A stretch of 64,000 nucleotides of DNA from Luteolibacter sp. Y139 (lineage in GTDB: Bacteria; Verrucomicrobiota; Verrucomicrobiia; Verrucomicrobiales; Akkermansiaceae). Both the position numbers and the translations under genes were made by a program. The notes beneath the pieces are model-generated. The model worked only from the letters and a program-made list of their open reading frames with translations, ran no database searches and was not told the origin of the DNA. Positions 35,446 through 43,126 of the stretch are shown here, piece by piece (position 1 is the first letter of the stretch; the number at the start of each line of letters is the position of its first letter). The stretch spans positions 620,001 to 684,000 of the forward strand of contig NZ_JBBUKT010000002.1 of assembly GCF_038066715.1 (NCBI RefSeq). The letters are read 5' to 3'.

Positions 35446-36423
35446 ATGAGCACTGTCAGGGCAGCCGCCGTCCAGATCGCACCGGATTTATCCTCCGGCG
35501 CGGGCACCGTGGACCGCCTCGCGGACGCGGTGGCGGAGGCCGCCGGGAAGGGCGTCCAACTCGCCGTCTTCCCGGAGACCTTCGTCCCGTGGTATCCATA
35601 CTTCTCGTTCGTCGAGCCGCCGGTGAAATCCGGCAAGCCGCACCTGCGGCTTTATGAGGAAGCCGTGCAGGTCCCCGGACCAGTCACCAAGCGCTTCTCC
35701 CAGCTCGCCGCACGACACCGGATGGTCCTCGTCATCGGGGTCAATGAGATCGACGGCGGCTCCCTGTACAATACCCAGCTCATCTTCGATGCCGATGGCA
35801 CGCTGCTGCTGAAGCGACGGAAGATCACGCCAACCTTCCACGAACGCATGGTCTGGGGCCAGGGAGATGGCTCCGGCCTGCGCGCCGTGGATTCCAAGGT
35901 CGGCCGCATCGGTGCCTTGGCCTGCTGGGAACACTACAACCCTCTAGCACGCTACACGCTGATGGCGGATCGCGAGGAGATCCACTGTGCGCATTTCCCG
36001 GGCTCGATGGTCGGCCAGATCTTCTCCGATCAAATCGAAGTCACCATCCGTCACCATGCGCTCGAAGCCGGTTGCTTCGTCGTGAATTCGACCGGTTGGC
36101 TTAGCGATGCCCAGGTCGCGGAAATCACTCCGGATCCTGCGATGCAAAAGGTCCTCCGCGGCGGCTGCTTCAGCGCGATCATCTCACCGGAAGGCCAGCA
36201 CCTCTGCGAGCCGATCACGGAAGGCGAGGGGATGGCCATCGCCGACCTCGACATGTCCCTCATCACGAAGCGCAAGCGGATGATGGACTCCGCCGGCCAC
36301 TACGCCCGCCACGACATCTTCACCCTGCTCGTGGACAAGACCCAAAGAACCGCCCTTCACGAAACCACTCATGAACGAGTTCTCCAACGCGTTGCTGTCG
36401 AAGAAGCAGTTCCTGCTCTCTGA
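35446..36423 (+). CDS. nitC: Nitrilase, Nit6803/Nit1C type
   Basis: 325 residues. The catalytic triad of the nitrilase superfamily is complete: Glu44 ([12 protein letters not shown]), Lys126 ([12 protein letters not shown]) and Cys160 ([11 protein letters not shown]). The HYNPLARY block after the cysteine and GDGSGLR mark a true nitrilase (nitrile to carboxylic acid and ammonia) more than an amidase. Nit1C-type nitrilases are associated with cyanide assimilation in pseudomonads; the actual nitrile here is not known. Its last 53 bases overlap the start of the radical SAM gene. Cytoplasmic. Confidence 0.92.
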   Translation: MSTVRAAAVQIAPDLSSGAGTVDRLADAVAEAAGKGVQLAVFPETFVPWYPYFSFVEPPVKSGKPHLRLYEEAVQVPGPVTKRFSQLAARHRMVLVIGVNEIDGGSLYNTQLIFDADGTLLLKRRKITPTFHERMVWGQGDGSGLRAVDSKVGRIGALACWEHYNPLARYTLMADREEIHCAHFPGSMVGQIFSDQIEVTIRHHALEAGCFVVNSTGWLSDAQVAEITPDPAMQKVLRGGCFSAIISPEGQHLCEPITEGEGMAIADLDMSLITKRKRMMDSAGHYARHDIFTLLVDKTQRTALHETTHERVLQRVAVEEAVPAL

Positions 36424-37501
36424 GCTGCAGTCCTTCGGCGTCCGCCTCACCGACACCTCTGGTGCGCCGAGCCGCAGCGGAGGAGCGGGCCCGACAGATC
36501 ACAAGGCGCTCACCGTGCTCGGCACCACCATCATGGTGCCGGTCCACACCCGCGGCGCGGCGCATTCACCCTACACCGTCGGCGCACTTCAGCATGGAAA
36601 GGCCCCGCTGTTCCGCGATGGTGAACCGATGGGTGAGGTGCAGTTTCCTCCGGAGCCGAAATTCTACGGACTTAGTACTTCCGATGGCATCCCGTATTGG
36701 AAGATCGCCCAGCTTCACTCGCGGGACGTCATGGCGAGCACTGTATTGCAAACCTGCATTCGCTACGGGAACTCGTCCACCAAGTGCCAGTTTTGCGCCA
36801 TCGGCGAATCCTTGAAGGCAGGTCGCACCATCGCGAAGAAGACCCCCGCCCAACTCGCCGAAGTCGCCGTCGCAGGCCGTGATCTCGATGGCATCCGCCA
36901 GGTCGTCCTCACCACAGGCACCCCCGCCACCAGCGACCGTGGCGCTGCCATCATGGCCGAGAGCGCCCAAGCCGTGAAAGCCGCCAGCGGCCTGCCCGTT
37001 CAAGTCCAGTGCGAGCCGCCCGCCGACTTCTCGTGGTTCCGCCACATGCACGACGCGGGTGCCGACAGCCTCGGCATGCACCTGGAAGCCTGGGACGAAG
37101 ACGTCCGCCGCGTCATCATGCCCGGCAAGGCCGAGGTCCCAGTGTCCTTTTACCTCGAAGCCTTCGAGTCCGCCGTCGGCGTCTTCGGCCGCGGACAGGT
37201 CAGCACCTATCTCCTCGCCGGCCTCGGTGACACCGCCGAGGGCCTGTTAGAAGCTTCCCGCGTTCTCATCGCCCTCGGTGTCTATCCCTTCATCGTGCCT
37301 TTCGTGCCCGTCACTGGCACCCCGCTTGCCGGCCATTCACCACCATCCGCCGACTTCATGCGCGCCGTGCTTCCGGAAGTCGGACGCATGCTCGCCGAAG
37401 CCGGCATGACCTCCGACACCGTCAAAGCCGGCTGCGCCAAATGCGCCGCCTGCTCCTCACTCTCCAGCTTCGAGAACAAGAAGTCCATCTGCGCCGCCTG
37501 A
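36371..37501 (+). CDS. Radical SAM enzyme, MSMEG_0568 family (Nit1C cluster)
   Basis: 376 residues from an ATG inside the nitrilase gene; the family-conserved [17 protein letters not shown] needs a start at or close to this point. Cluster-binding cysteines are Cys129-x9-Cys139-x2-Cys142 ([18 protein letters not shown]), a variant of the canonical CX3CX2C. The rest has a TIM-barrel layout: [36 protein letters not shown] and [12 protein letters not shown]. It resembles biotin-synthase-like enzymes. The substrate is unknown; co-occurrence with the nitrilase suggests it makes or activates the nitrile-bearing compound, or repairs a partner. Confidence 0.9.
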   Translation: MNEFSNALLSKKQFLLSELQSFGVRLTDTSGAPSRSGGAGPTDHKALTVLGTTIMVPVHTRGAAHSPYTVGALQHGKAPLFRDGEPMGEVQFPPEPKFYGLSTSDGIPYWKIAQLHSRDVMASTVLQTCIRYGNSSTKCQFCAIGESLKAGRTIAKKTPAQLAEVAVAGRDLDGIRQVVLTTGTPATSDRGAAIMAESAQAVKAASGLPVQVQCEPPADFSWFRHMHDAGADSLGMHLEAWDEDVRRVIMPGKAEVPVSFYLEAFESAVGVFGRGQVSTYLLAGLGDTAEGLLEASRVLIALGVYPFIVPFVPVTGTPLAGHSPPSADFMRAVLPEVGRMLAEAGMTSDTVKAGCAKCAACSSLSSFENKKSICAA

Positions 37502-37505
37502 TCCC

Positions 37506-37781
37506 ATGCCAGAAACGCCTTTCACCGTGGAGCTTCCCGATGGCTCCCTGAAATACTGCTACTCTCCGTCTTCCGTCGTCAGGGACTACTTCACCGCCGG
37601 AGACACGCTTCGCACCGACGAATTCCTTCGCAAGGCCCGCGCCTCGCTCAGCGAAGCCTCGAACCGCGTTTTCGCCAAGTTCGGCTTCTCCTGCTCTTCC
37701 GCCGCCAGCTCGCTGGAAGAGATCGAGCACTGGGCCTCCGCCCTGCCACCTGAATCGACCGTTCGCATTCACTCCATCTAA
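37506..37781 (+). CDS. MSMEG_0570 family nitrogen-starvation protein (Nit1C cluster)
   Basis: 91 residues, 4 bases after the radical SAM gene. It opens ETPFTVELPDGSLKYCYSPSSVVRDYF and contains SLSEASNRVFAKFGFSCSSA, the conserved core of the family. No catalytic motif is evident; two Cys-containing segments (YCYS, FSCSSA) might bind a ligand or metal. It occurs only in Nit1C clusters as far as I know, so it is likely a dedicated partner of the neighbouring enzymes. The stop codon at its end is part of a TCTAACA heptamer. Confidence 0.85.
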   Translation: MPETPFTVELPDGSLKYCYSPSSVVRDYFTAGDTLRTDEFLRKARASLSEASNRVFAKFGFSCSSAASSLEEIEHWASALPPESTVRIHSI

Positions 37782-37786
37782 CAATC

Positions 37787-39061
37787 ATGTCCTTTCCCGA
37801 ACATCGCCGCACCGACGTCGCCATTATCGGCGGCGGCCAGGCTGGCCTTTCCGTCAGCTATTGCCTCAAGCAACGGGGCATCCATGACCACGTCATCTTC
37901 GAGCGCCATCGCATCGGCCACTCGTGGCGTAGCGAGCGCTGGGACAGCTTCTGCCTCGTCACTCCGAATTTCCAATGCCGCCTGCCCGGCCATCCCTACG
38001 ATGGCGATGACCCCGAAGGCTTCATGGTGAAGGACGAGATCGTCGCCTACATCGAACGCTACGTCGCGAAGGTGAAGCCTCCCATTCACGAAGGCGTTTC
38101 CGTCCAATCCATCGAAGCGCACGAGGACGGCTTCCTTGTCACCACCAGCGAATGCACCTGGATCGCCGCACAGGTCGTGATGGCCATCGGTGGCTTCCAC
38201 AAGCCGATCGTCCCGCCTGGCACCGAAAACATCCCGGACTCCATCTTCCAGATTCACTCGGTCGCCTACCGGAATCCCGAACAGATCCCTGCGGGCGATA
38301 TCGTCGTCGTCGGCTCCGGCCAATCCGGCTGCCAGATCGCCGAGGACCTCCACCTCGCCGGCCGAAAGGTCCATCTCTGCCTCGGCAATGCCCCGCGATC
38401 TCCCCGCCAGTATCGCGGCAAGGACGTCGTCGCCTGGCTGGAGGACATGCGCTACTACGACACCCCGATCAGCGCCCATCCCGATCCCGCGATGGTCCGT
38501 GACAGCACCAACCACTACCTCACAGGACGCGATGGCGGACGCGAGATCGACCTGCGCCGCTTCGCCCTCGAAGGCATGGGCCTCTACGGCTACGTCGACG
38601 GCATCGATGAAGCGGGCTTCAGCCTGCGGCCCAATCTCAAGGAACGCCTCGATGCCGCCGACAAATCCTACGTCGGCATCCGCAAGCGCATCGACGAATA
38701 CATCGCTGCACAGGGCATCGATGCCCCGGAAGAACCCGTCTACGAACCCTGCTGGCAACCTGAAGAGGAGCCACAACGCCTCGACTTCTCCACGAAAGAC
38801 GTCGGCGCCATCATCTGGTCCATCGGCTTCCGCTCCGACTTCAGCTTCGTGAAGTTCCCGATTTTCGACGAACGCGGCTACCCGCGCTACGACCGCGGCG
38901 TCACCGAAGTCCCCGGCCTCTATTTCATCGGCCTGCCCTGGCTGCACACCTGGGGCTCCGGCCGCTTCGCCGGCGTGGGCCCGGACGCCGAGCATCTCGC
39001 CGACCAGATCCACCAATCGCTCACCCGCAAGCCGTCACCTGAACTCGCAGGCATTGTCTGA
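37787..39061 (+). CDS. MSMEG_0569 family flavin-dependent oxidoreductase (Nit1C cluster)
   Basis: 424 residues. The FAD Rossmann loop is at residues 11-16 (VAIIGGGQAGLS), and a second, NADPH-binding loop near 175-185 (VVVGSGQSGCQIAEDL). These, with FHKP in GGFHKPIVPPG and the overall size, place it with flavin-containing monooxygenase-like enzymes that hydroxylate N or S atoms, or carry out Baeyer-Villiger reactions. Further family marks are IGFRSDFSFVKFP and GLPWLHTWGSGRFAGVGPDAEH. In the Nit1C setting an N-oxygenation of an amine (a step towards a nitrile) is an attractive idea but unproven. Confidence 0.9.
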   Translation: MSFPEHRRTDVAIIGGGQAGLSVSYCLKQRGIHDHVIFERHRIGHSWRSERWDSFCLVTPNFQCRLPGHPYDGDDPEGFMVKDEIVAYIERYVAKVKPPIHEGVSVQSIEAHEDGFLVTTSECTWIAAQVVMAIGGFHKPIVPPGTENIPDSIFQIHSVAYRNPEQIPAGDIVVVGSGQSGCQIAEDLHLAGRKVHLCLGNAPRSPRQYRGKDVVAWLEDMRYYDTPISAHPDPAMVRDSTNHYLTGRDGGREIDLRRFALEGMGLYGYVDGIDEAGFSLRPNLKERLDAADKSYVGIRKRIDEYIAAQGIDAPEEPVYEPCWQPEEEPQRLDFSTKDVGAIIWSIGFRSDFSFVKFPIFDERGYPRYDRGVTEVPGLYFIGLPWLHTWGSGRFAGVGPDAEHLADQIHQSLTRKPSPELAGIV

Positions 39062-39094
39062 AATCCAGCACGCCAACTGCTTCTCTTCAAAGCT

Positions 39095-39661
39095 ATGATC
39101 CTCGAGCCCTTTCCACCGGCGCTCCCTTACGACTTCGTTTTCAAGCTCGCCCGGGATTCCCACGATCTGGAGGGCTACCACAAGCTGCGACGCGAGATCT
39201 TCTGCGAGGAGCAGCACGTCTTCGAAACCGACGACCGCGACCTCTTCGACGAGTCCGCCATGCCCATCGTCTGCAAGTCACTGATCGCCGGCATGGAAGA
39301 CACCGTCGTCGGCGTGGTGCGCATCGATGAACGCTCATCTGGACTCTGGTATGGCAGCCGTCTCGGCGTTTCCTCCGGCTTCCGACGCCTGCGCCACATC
39401 AGCCCCGGTGTCGCCGTGAGAAACCTCCAGCCTTGCTACGCCGCACTCGGAGCCCTCGGTGCCGGTCTCATCTACAAAGCGGTATCCACCGCCTGCGCGC
39501 TCGGCTGCCATGAATTCCTCGCCACCGTCCAACAGCAGAACGCGCGCTTCTTCCAACGCCTCCACTGGCAGCCTTTGGAAAACATCATGCTTCACGGCCT
39601 GCCCCACGTGCTCATGCGCGCGGATCTGAATCACTACGCCGCCGCGAAGAAAGTAGCATGA
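39095..39661 (+). CDS. GNAT acetyltransferase, Sll0786/MSMEG_0567-like (Nit1C cluster)
   Basis: 188 residues. GNAT-like features: YHKLRREIFCEEQHVF, DTVVGVVRIDE with the usual beta-bulge, RLGVSSGFRRLRHISPGVAVRN as the acetyl-CoA region, and AVSTACALGCHEFLATVQQQNARFFQRLHWQPL in the C-terminal part. Acetyl-CoA is the probable donor; the acceptor is unknown. It lies 33 bases after the flavoprotein gene and overlaps the AIR-synthase-like gene by 4 bases (ATGA). In some genomes these two are fused; here they are separate. Confidence 0.87.
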   Translation: MILEPFPPALPYDFVFKLARDSHDLEGYHKLRREIFCEEQHVFETDDRDLFDESAMPIVCKSLIAGMEDTVVGVVRIDERSSGLWYGSRLGVSSGFRRLRHISPGVAVRNLQPCYAALGALGAGLIYKAVSTACALGCHEFLATVQQQNARFFQRLHWQPLENIMLHGLPHVLMRADLNHYAAAKKVA

Positions 39662-40620
39662 CTGCAGCCCCTCCAGTCTCATTGCTGGAAGAACTCGCCC
39701 GTTTTCTCCAGCAGCATCCCGCCGTTCGCGAGAAGGCTTGCATCCACGAGGTGTATGCTCCCGCGGAAAGCGTCGCAGGCATATCCCGTCTCGGCGACGA
39801 CTGCGCTGCGATTCCCGATCCATCCACCGGCGGACACCTGCTGTTCGCCGCGGAAGGCATGCTCGATTCCTTCGTCCGCGATGACCCATGGTTCGCCGGC
39901 TACTCAGCCGTGATGGTCAATCTCAGCGACGTCGCCGCGATGGGTGGCACTCCCATCGCCATCACCGATGTGCTCGTCACCCCCGACATGGCGTCGGCAG
40001 AGGAAATCTGGGCCGGCATGCGCGCCGCGTCCGAGACCTACGGCGTTCCCATCGTCGGCGGCCACACCACCTTGGCAAAGGTCGACTCACCCCGCCTCTC
40101 CGCTGCCGTCTTGGGCAGGGCAGGGGAAGAGCTGCTCACTTCCTTCGATGCCAAGCCCGGCGACGCTCTCGTTATCGCGATCGACATGCGCGGCACCTAT
40201 CGCGGAAACAAACCCTTCTGGAATGCCAGCACCGGCTCGCCACCTGATCGTCTCCGAGGCGATCTCGCCCTCTTGCCCCAGGTCGCCGAACGACGGCTCT
40301 CCCTCGCAGCCAAGGACATCAGCAATGGCGGCATCATCGGCACCCTCGCCATGCTCGCCCACTGCTCCGGCGTCGGAGCGATCCTGGACCTCGCCCATTT
40401 GCCAAAACCCGACGAGGCAGGGTGGGAGCGCTGGCTGGTTTCCTTTCCCAGCTTCGGCTTCCTGTTCGCGGTGCCGCAGCCCCAGGTGGCAGAACTCGCC
40501 GCCCTTTTTGCATCCCGTGACCTCGCCTGCGCCCCCATCGGCCATTTCACGGAAAACCCGGATCTCGTTCTAACGGACGATTCGGCCCGGGTCGTGCTCG
40601 ATTTCGGCTTGGAAGCCTAA
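39658..40620 (+). CDS. AIR-synthase-like protein, Sll0787 family (Nit1C cluster)
   Basis: 320 residues. PurM/AIR-synthase-related fold: RLGDDCAAIPDP, GYSAVMVNLSDVAAMGGTPIAITDVLVTP and GGHTTLAKVD are the ATP-binding N-terminal half, with the SDVAAMGG segment typical of PurM, ThiL and SelD. LAAKDISNGGIIGTLAMLAH marks the C-terminal half. Family relatives use ATP to activate an amide, phosphate or selenide; here the substrate is unknown. Last gene of the cluster; a hairpin follows at 40629-40649. Confidence 0.87.
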   Translation: MTAAPPVSLLEELARFLQQHPAVREKACIHEVYAPAESVAGISRLGDDCAAIPDPSTGGHLLFAAEGMLDSFVRDDPWFAGYSAVMVNLSDVAAMGGTPIAITDVLVTPDMASAEEIWAGMRAASETYGVPIVGGHTTLAKVDSPRLSAAVLGRAGEELLTSFDAKPGDALVIAIDMRGTYRGNKPFWNASTGSPPDRLRGDLALLPQVAERRLSLAAKDISNGGIIGTLAMLAHCSGVGAILDLAHLPKPDEAGWERWLVSFPSFGFLFAVPQPQVAELAALFASRDLACAPIGHFTENPDLVLTDDSARVVLDFGLEA

Positions 40621-40628
40621 ACGGGCGA

Positions 40629-40649
40629 GCAAGCCCCGCTTGGGCTTGC
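40629..40649 (+). terminator. Hairpin closing the Nit1C cluster
   Basis: A perfect 8-base inverted repeat (GCAAGCCC and GGGCTTGC) with loop CGCTT starts 8 bases after the AIR-synthase stop. No T-run follows. It separates the cluster from the NagX-like gene, which probably has its own transcript or receives only read-through. Confidence 0.55.
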
Positions 40650-40674
40650 AATCCTGTGCACTCCCGCGAGCCTC

Positions 40675-41796
40675 ATGGCTGCCATGGCAGACCAACCCGG
40701 AAGCACCCCGCGACTGCGATCTCTCGATGCCCTGCGCGGCTTCGACATGCTGTGGATCACCGGCTTGGCAGACCTTTTCCTCCAGCTCGCCAAGGTCACC
40801 CAATTCCCTCGGCTGGAAGCCTTTGCCGTGCAGCTCGAGCACGTCGAATGGGACGGACTGCGCGTTTACGACCTGATTTTCCCGCTATTCATGTTCCTGT
40901 CCGGTGTGGCGGTGCCCTACGCCCTAGGGAAGAAGCGCGAACGCGGTGATTCGCGAGGTGCCTTGCTCGCCGGCGTGTGGAAGCGGGTCCTGATTCTGGT
41001 CCTGCTAGGCATCGTCTACAATGGCGGACTACAATTGAAGTTCGAGTCCCAGCGCTACGCCAGCGTGCTTGGCCAGATCGGTGTCGCCTATGGCATCGCG
41101 GCGAGCATCTTCCTGATCACCTCGACTTGGAGAGCCCGGGCCATCTGGTGCGGCGGGATCCTTGTGACGATAGCCGGCCTGCAGCTCTTGTTTCCGGTTC
41201 CAGGTCATGGTGCGGGCGTGCTCACTCCGGACGGCATCGTCAATGCCTGGCTCGACCGGTTGCTGTTGCCCGGACGATTGCATGGAGGTGTCTTCGATCC
41301 CGAGGGAATCCTGTGCGCCTTTTCCGCCGCGGCACTCACCCTTGGCGGAGTATTGACCGGCGAACATGTGAAAGACTCGGGGCCGCCGTCACACATGACC
41401 GCCGCCCGGTTGTTAGTCGCAGGAACGTGCTTGCTCTTCGCCGGCTGGCTATGCTGGAAGTTCGGCTATCCGCCGATCAAATCGGCGTGGACCACCACCT
41501 TCAATCTGCTCGCGGGCGGCATCGCTCTCTGGCTGTTCACTGCCTTCCACCTCTTCATCGATTTCCGCCCGCAGTCGAAGTGGAGCTTCCCGCTCGAAGT
41601 GATCGGCATGAACTCCCTGACGATCTACCTCACGGAGAGGGTCTTGTCGTTCCCTGAGATCTCGGAGTTCTTCTTCGGCGGCATCGCGCAGTGGTGCGGC
41701 AAGTGGCAAGAAGTCGTCCTCATCGTCGGTATCCTGGTGATCGAGTGGCTGCTGCTCTATTTCCTGTGGAAGAAGCGGGCGTTCCTGCGGGTGTAG
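40675..41796 (+). CDS. NagX-like membrane acyltransferase (DUF5009 / heparan-glucosaminide N-acetyltransferase type)
   Basis: 373 residues with about nine TM helices. RLRSLDALRGFDMLWITGL near residues 10-30 is the hallmark of the NagX/HGSNAT group, and FMFLSGVAVPYALGKKRE, VWKRVLILVLLGIVYNGGLQL and HLFIDFRPQSKWSFPLEVIGMNSLTIY are later conserved blocks. Human HGSNAT transfers acetyl groups across the membrane to glucosamine; bacterial NagX is linked to amino-sugar uptake. The substrate here is unknown. The gene follows the Nit1C cluster after a hairpin, so a functional link is doubtful. Confidence 0.82.
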   Translation: MAAMADQPGSTPRLRSLDALRGFDMLWITGLADLFLQLAKVTQFPRLEAFAVQLEHVEWDGLRVYDLIFPLFMFLSGVAVPYALGKKRERGDSRGALLAGVWKRVLILVLLGIVYNGGLQLKFESQRYASVLGQIGVAYGIAASIFLITSTWRARAIWCGGILVTIAGLQLLFPVPGHGAGVLTPDGIVNAWLDRLLLPGRLHGGVFDPEGILCAFSAAALTLGGVLTGEHVKDSGPPSHMTAARLLVAGTCLLFAGWLCWKFGYPPIKSAWTTTFNLLAGGIALWLFTAFHLFIDFRPQSKWSFPLEVIGMNSLTIYLTERVLSFPEISEFFFGGIAQWCGKWQEVVLIVGILVIEWLLLYFLWKKRAFLRV

Positions 41797-41826
41797 CATC
41801 TTGAAATACGAAGGCACACTGGGAAC

Positions 41827-41887
41827 GCGGAATTCATTCCGCTTCACCGGTCCTGCGAACCTTCCTTGCCGGCGGAATAAATTCCGC
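41827..41887. repeat. Pair of GCGGAAT palindromes (REP-like)
   Basis: Two copies of an inverted repeat: GCGGAAT, spacer TC, ATTCCGC at 41827-41842, and GCGGAAT, spacer AA, ATTCCGC at 41872-41887. They lie between convergent genes (NagX-like plus, hydrolase minus). The repetition of the same palindrome with different centres suggests a repeated intergenic element, possibly doubling as a bidirectional terminator. Confidence 0.6.
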
Positions 41888-41899
41888 GCTCCCCGTCAG

Positions 41900-43030
41900 T
41901 CACTTCGCCGACGCCTCGTGAAACGCCTTCCGAATGTCCGAGCCATCCGAGTTCGGCAAATCCGCGCGCTGGATCAGCAGCAGGTGAATCCGCTTCTTCA
42001 CCGGATCGATCCACGTCTGCGTACCATACGCGCCGCCGTGGCCGAAGGTTCCCGGTGAAAGCGTCGCGGCCACGCCCTGCGGCTCGCGAATCACACACCA
42101 GCCGAGACCCCAGCCGTTGCCAGGCGTGAAGCCGGTTTGCAGATCACCGCTCTGCACCGTGGTCATCTGCTTCACCGCCTTCTCGGAGAGATACCGTTTC
42201 CCATCGAGCTCGCCGCCGCGCAGGATCATGCGGGCGAATTTCTCGTAGTCCGCCGCAGTGGAAAACAGGCCGCCATTCGCACGTGGATAGCGATCATGGC
42301 TGGTGATCGGCTTGTTGCCGAGGAACATCAGGCCGGTCTTCTGCAGCTCACCTGCCTCGGTGCGCTTGTAGGCGGTCGCGAGTCGCTTGGCCTGCGCCTC
42401 GGTCGGATAGAAAGTGGTGTTTTCCATGCCGAGCGGCTGGAACAGGTGCTTGTCCAGGAAGTCGGGAAACGCCTCCCCGGACACCACTTCCACCACGCGC
42501 GCGGCAGTATTGATGCCCGTCTGGCAGTACTGCCACTTCGAGCCCGGCGCGAACTGCATCGGCTTCGCCACGATCAGCGGCATCAGGTCCTTCAGCGTGG
42601 CGATGTCACCGGACTCTTGCGGCGTCACCTCGGCCAACCCCGCACTGTGGGTCAGGCAGTGTTTGATCGTCACCACGACCTCCTTGCCATCGGCATCCTT
42701 CAGGCCCTTGAACTCCGGCAAATACTTCGACACCGGATCATCCACCGAGAGCTTGCCCGCGTCCTGCATCATCAGCACCGCGGTCCCGGTGATGGGTTTC
42801 GACATGGAGGCGATCCAGAACAAGTTGTCAGCCTCCATGCTCGCCTTGTTCTCCAGGTCAGAGAAGCCATTCGCGCCGAGGTGAATCGTCTTCTGGTCAT
42901 CGGCGACCAGCGTGACCGCTCCGGAGATTTCCTTCGCAGCGACCATCTTGTCCATCGCCTCGCTGATGTTGGGGTTCACTTGGGCGAAGGCGGTGGTGGC
43001 GAGAAGGGAGAGAAACAGGATGGGTTTCAT
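41900..43030 (-). CDS. Secreted serine beta-lactamase-like hydrolase
   Basis: 376 residues from the ATG at 43030 (signal peptide MKPILFLSLLATTAFAQ). The class C/EstB-type Ser-x-x-Lys motif is Ser75-x-x-Lys78 (IASMSKPIT). The second motif reads Tyr168-Cys-Gln (KWQYCQTGINT), where family members usually have Tyr-x-Asn. The third, HGG (FGHGGAYGT), replaces KTG, as in esterases of this family. Probable role is hydrolysis of an ester, D-amino-acid peptide or beta-lactam in the periplasm; an esterase or DD-peptidase is more likely than resistance. It lies 95 bases downstream of the SulP gene, same strand. Confidence 0.85.
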   Translation of the reverse strand: MKPILFLSLLATTAFAQVNPNISEAMDKMVAAKEISGAVTLVADDQKTIHLGANGFSDLENKASMEADNLFWIASMSKPITGTAVLMMQDAGKLSVDDPVSKYLPEFKGLKDADGKEVVVTIKHCLTHSAGLAEVTPQESGDIATLKDLMPLIVAKPMQFAPGSKWQYCQTGINTAARVVEVVSGEAFPDFLDKHLFQPLGMENTTFYPTEAQAKRLATAYKRTEAGELQKTGLMFLGNKPITSHDRYPRANGGLFSTAADYEKFARMILRGGELDGKRYLSEKAVKQMTTVQSGDLQTGFTPGNGWGLGWCVIREPQGVAATLSPGTFGHGGAYGTQTWIDPVKKRIHLLLIQRADLPNSDGSDIRKAFHEASAK

Positions 43031-43035
43031 GAGGA

Positions 43036-43126
43036 GAGATGGCAGATGGCAGATGAAAATCAGCAAGTGAGAGCGCGAAAGGAAGGATCTCTTCCATCTA
43101 CGATCTGCCATCCACCATCTCCCATC
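43036..43126. repeat. Imperfect inverted and tandem repeat upstream of the hydrolase
   Basis: GATGGCAGAT is repeated in overlapping tandem units at 43038-43054 and matched by its complement ATCTGCCATC at 43103-43112, with further CCATCT units to 43126. This gives a 10-base stem with a loop of about 55 bases in the gap between the SulP and hydrolase genes. It may be a repeated element or an attenuator; nothing further is seen in the gap. Confidence 0.4.
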
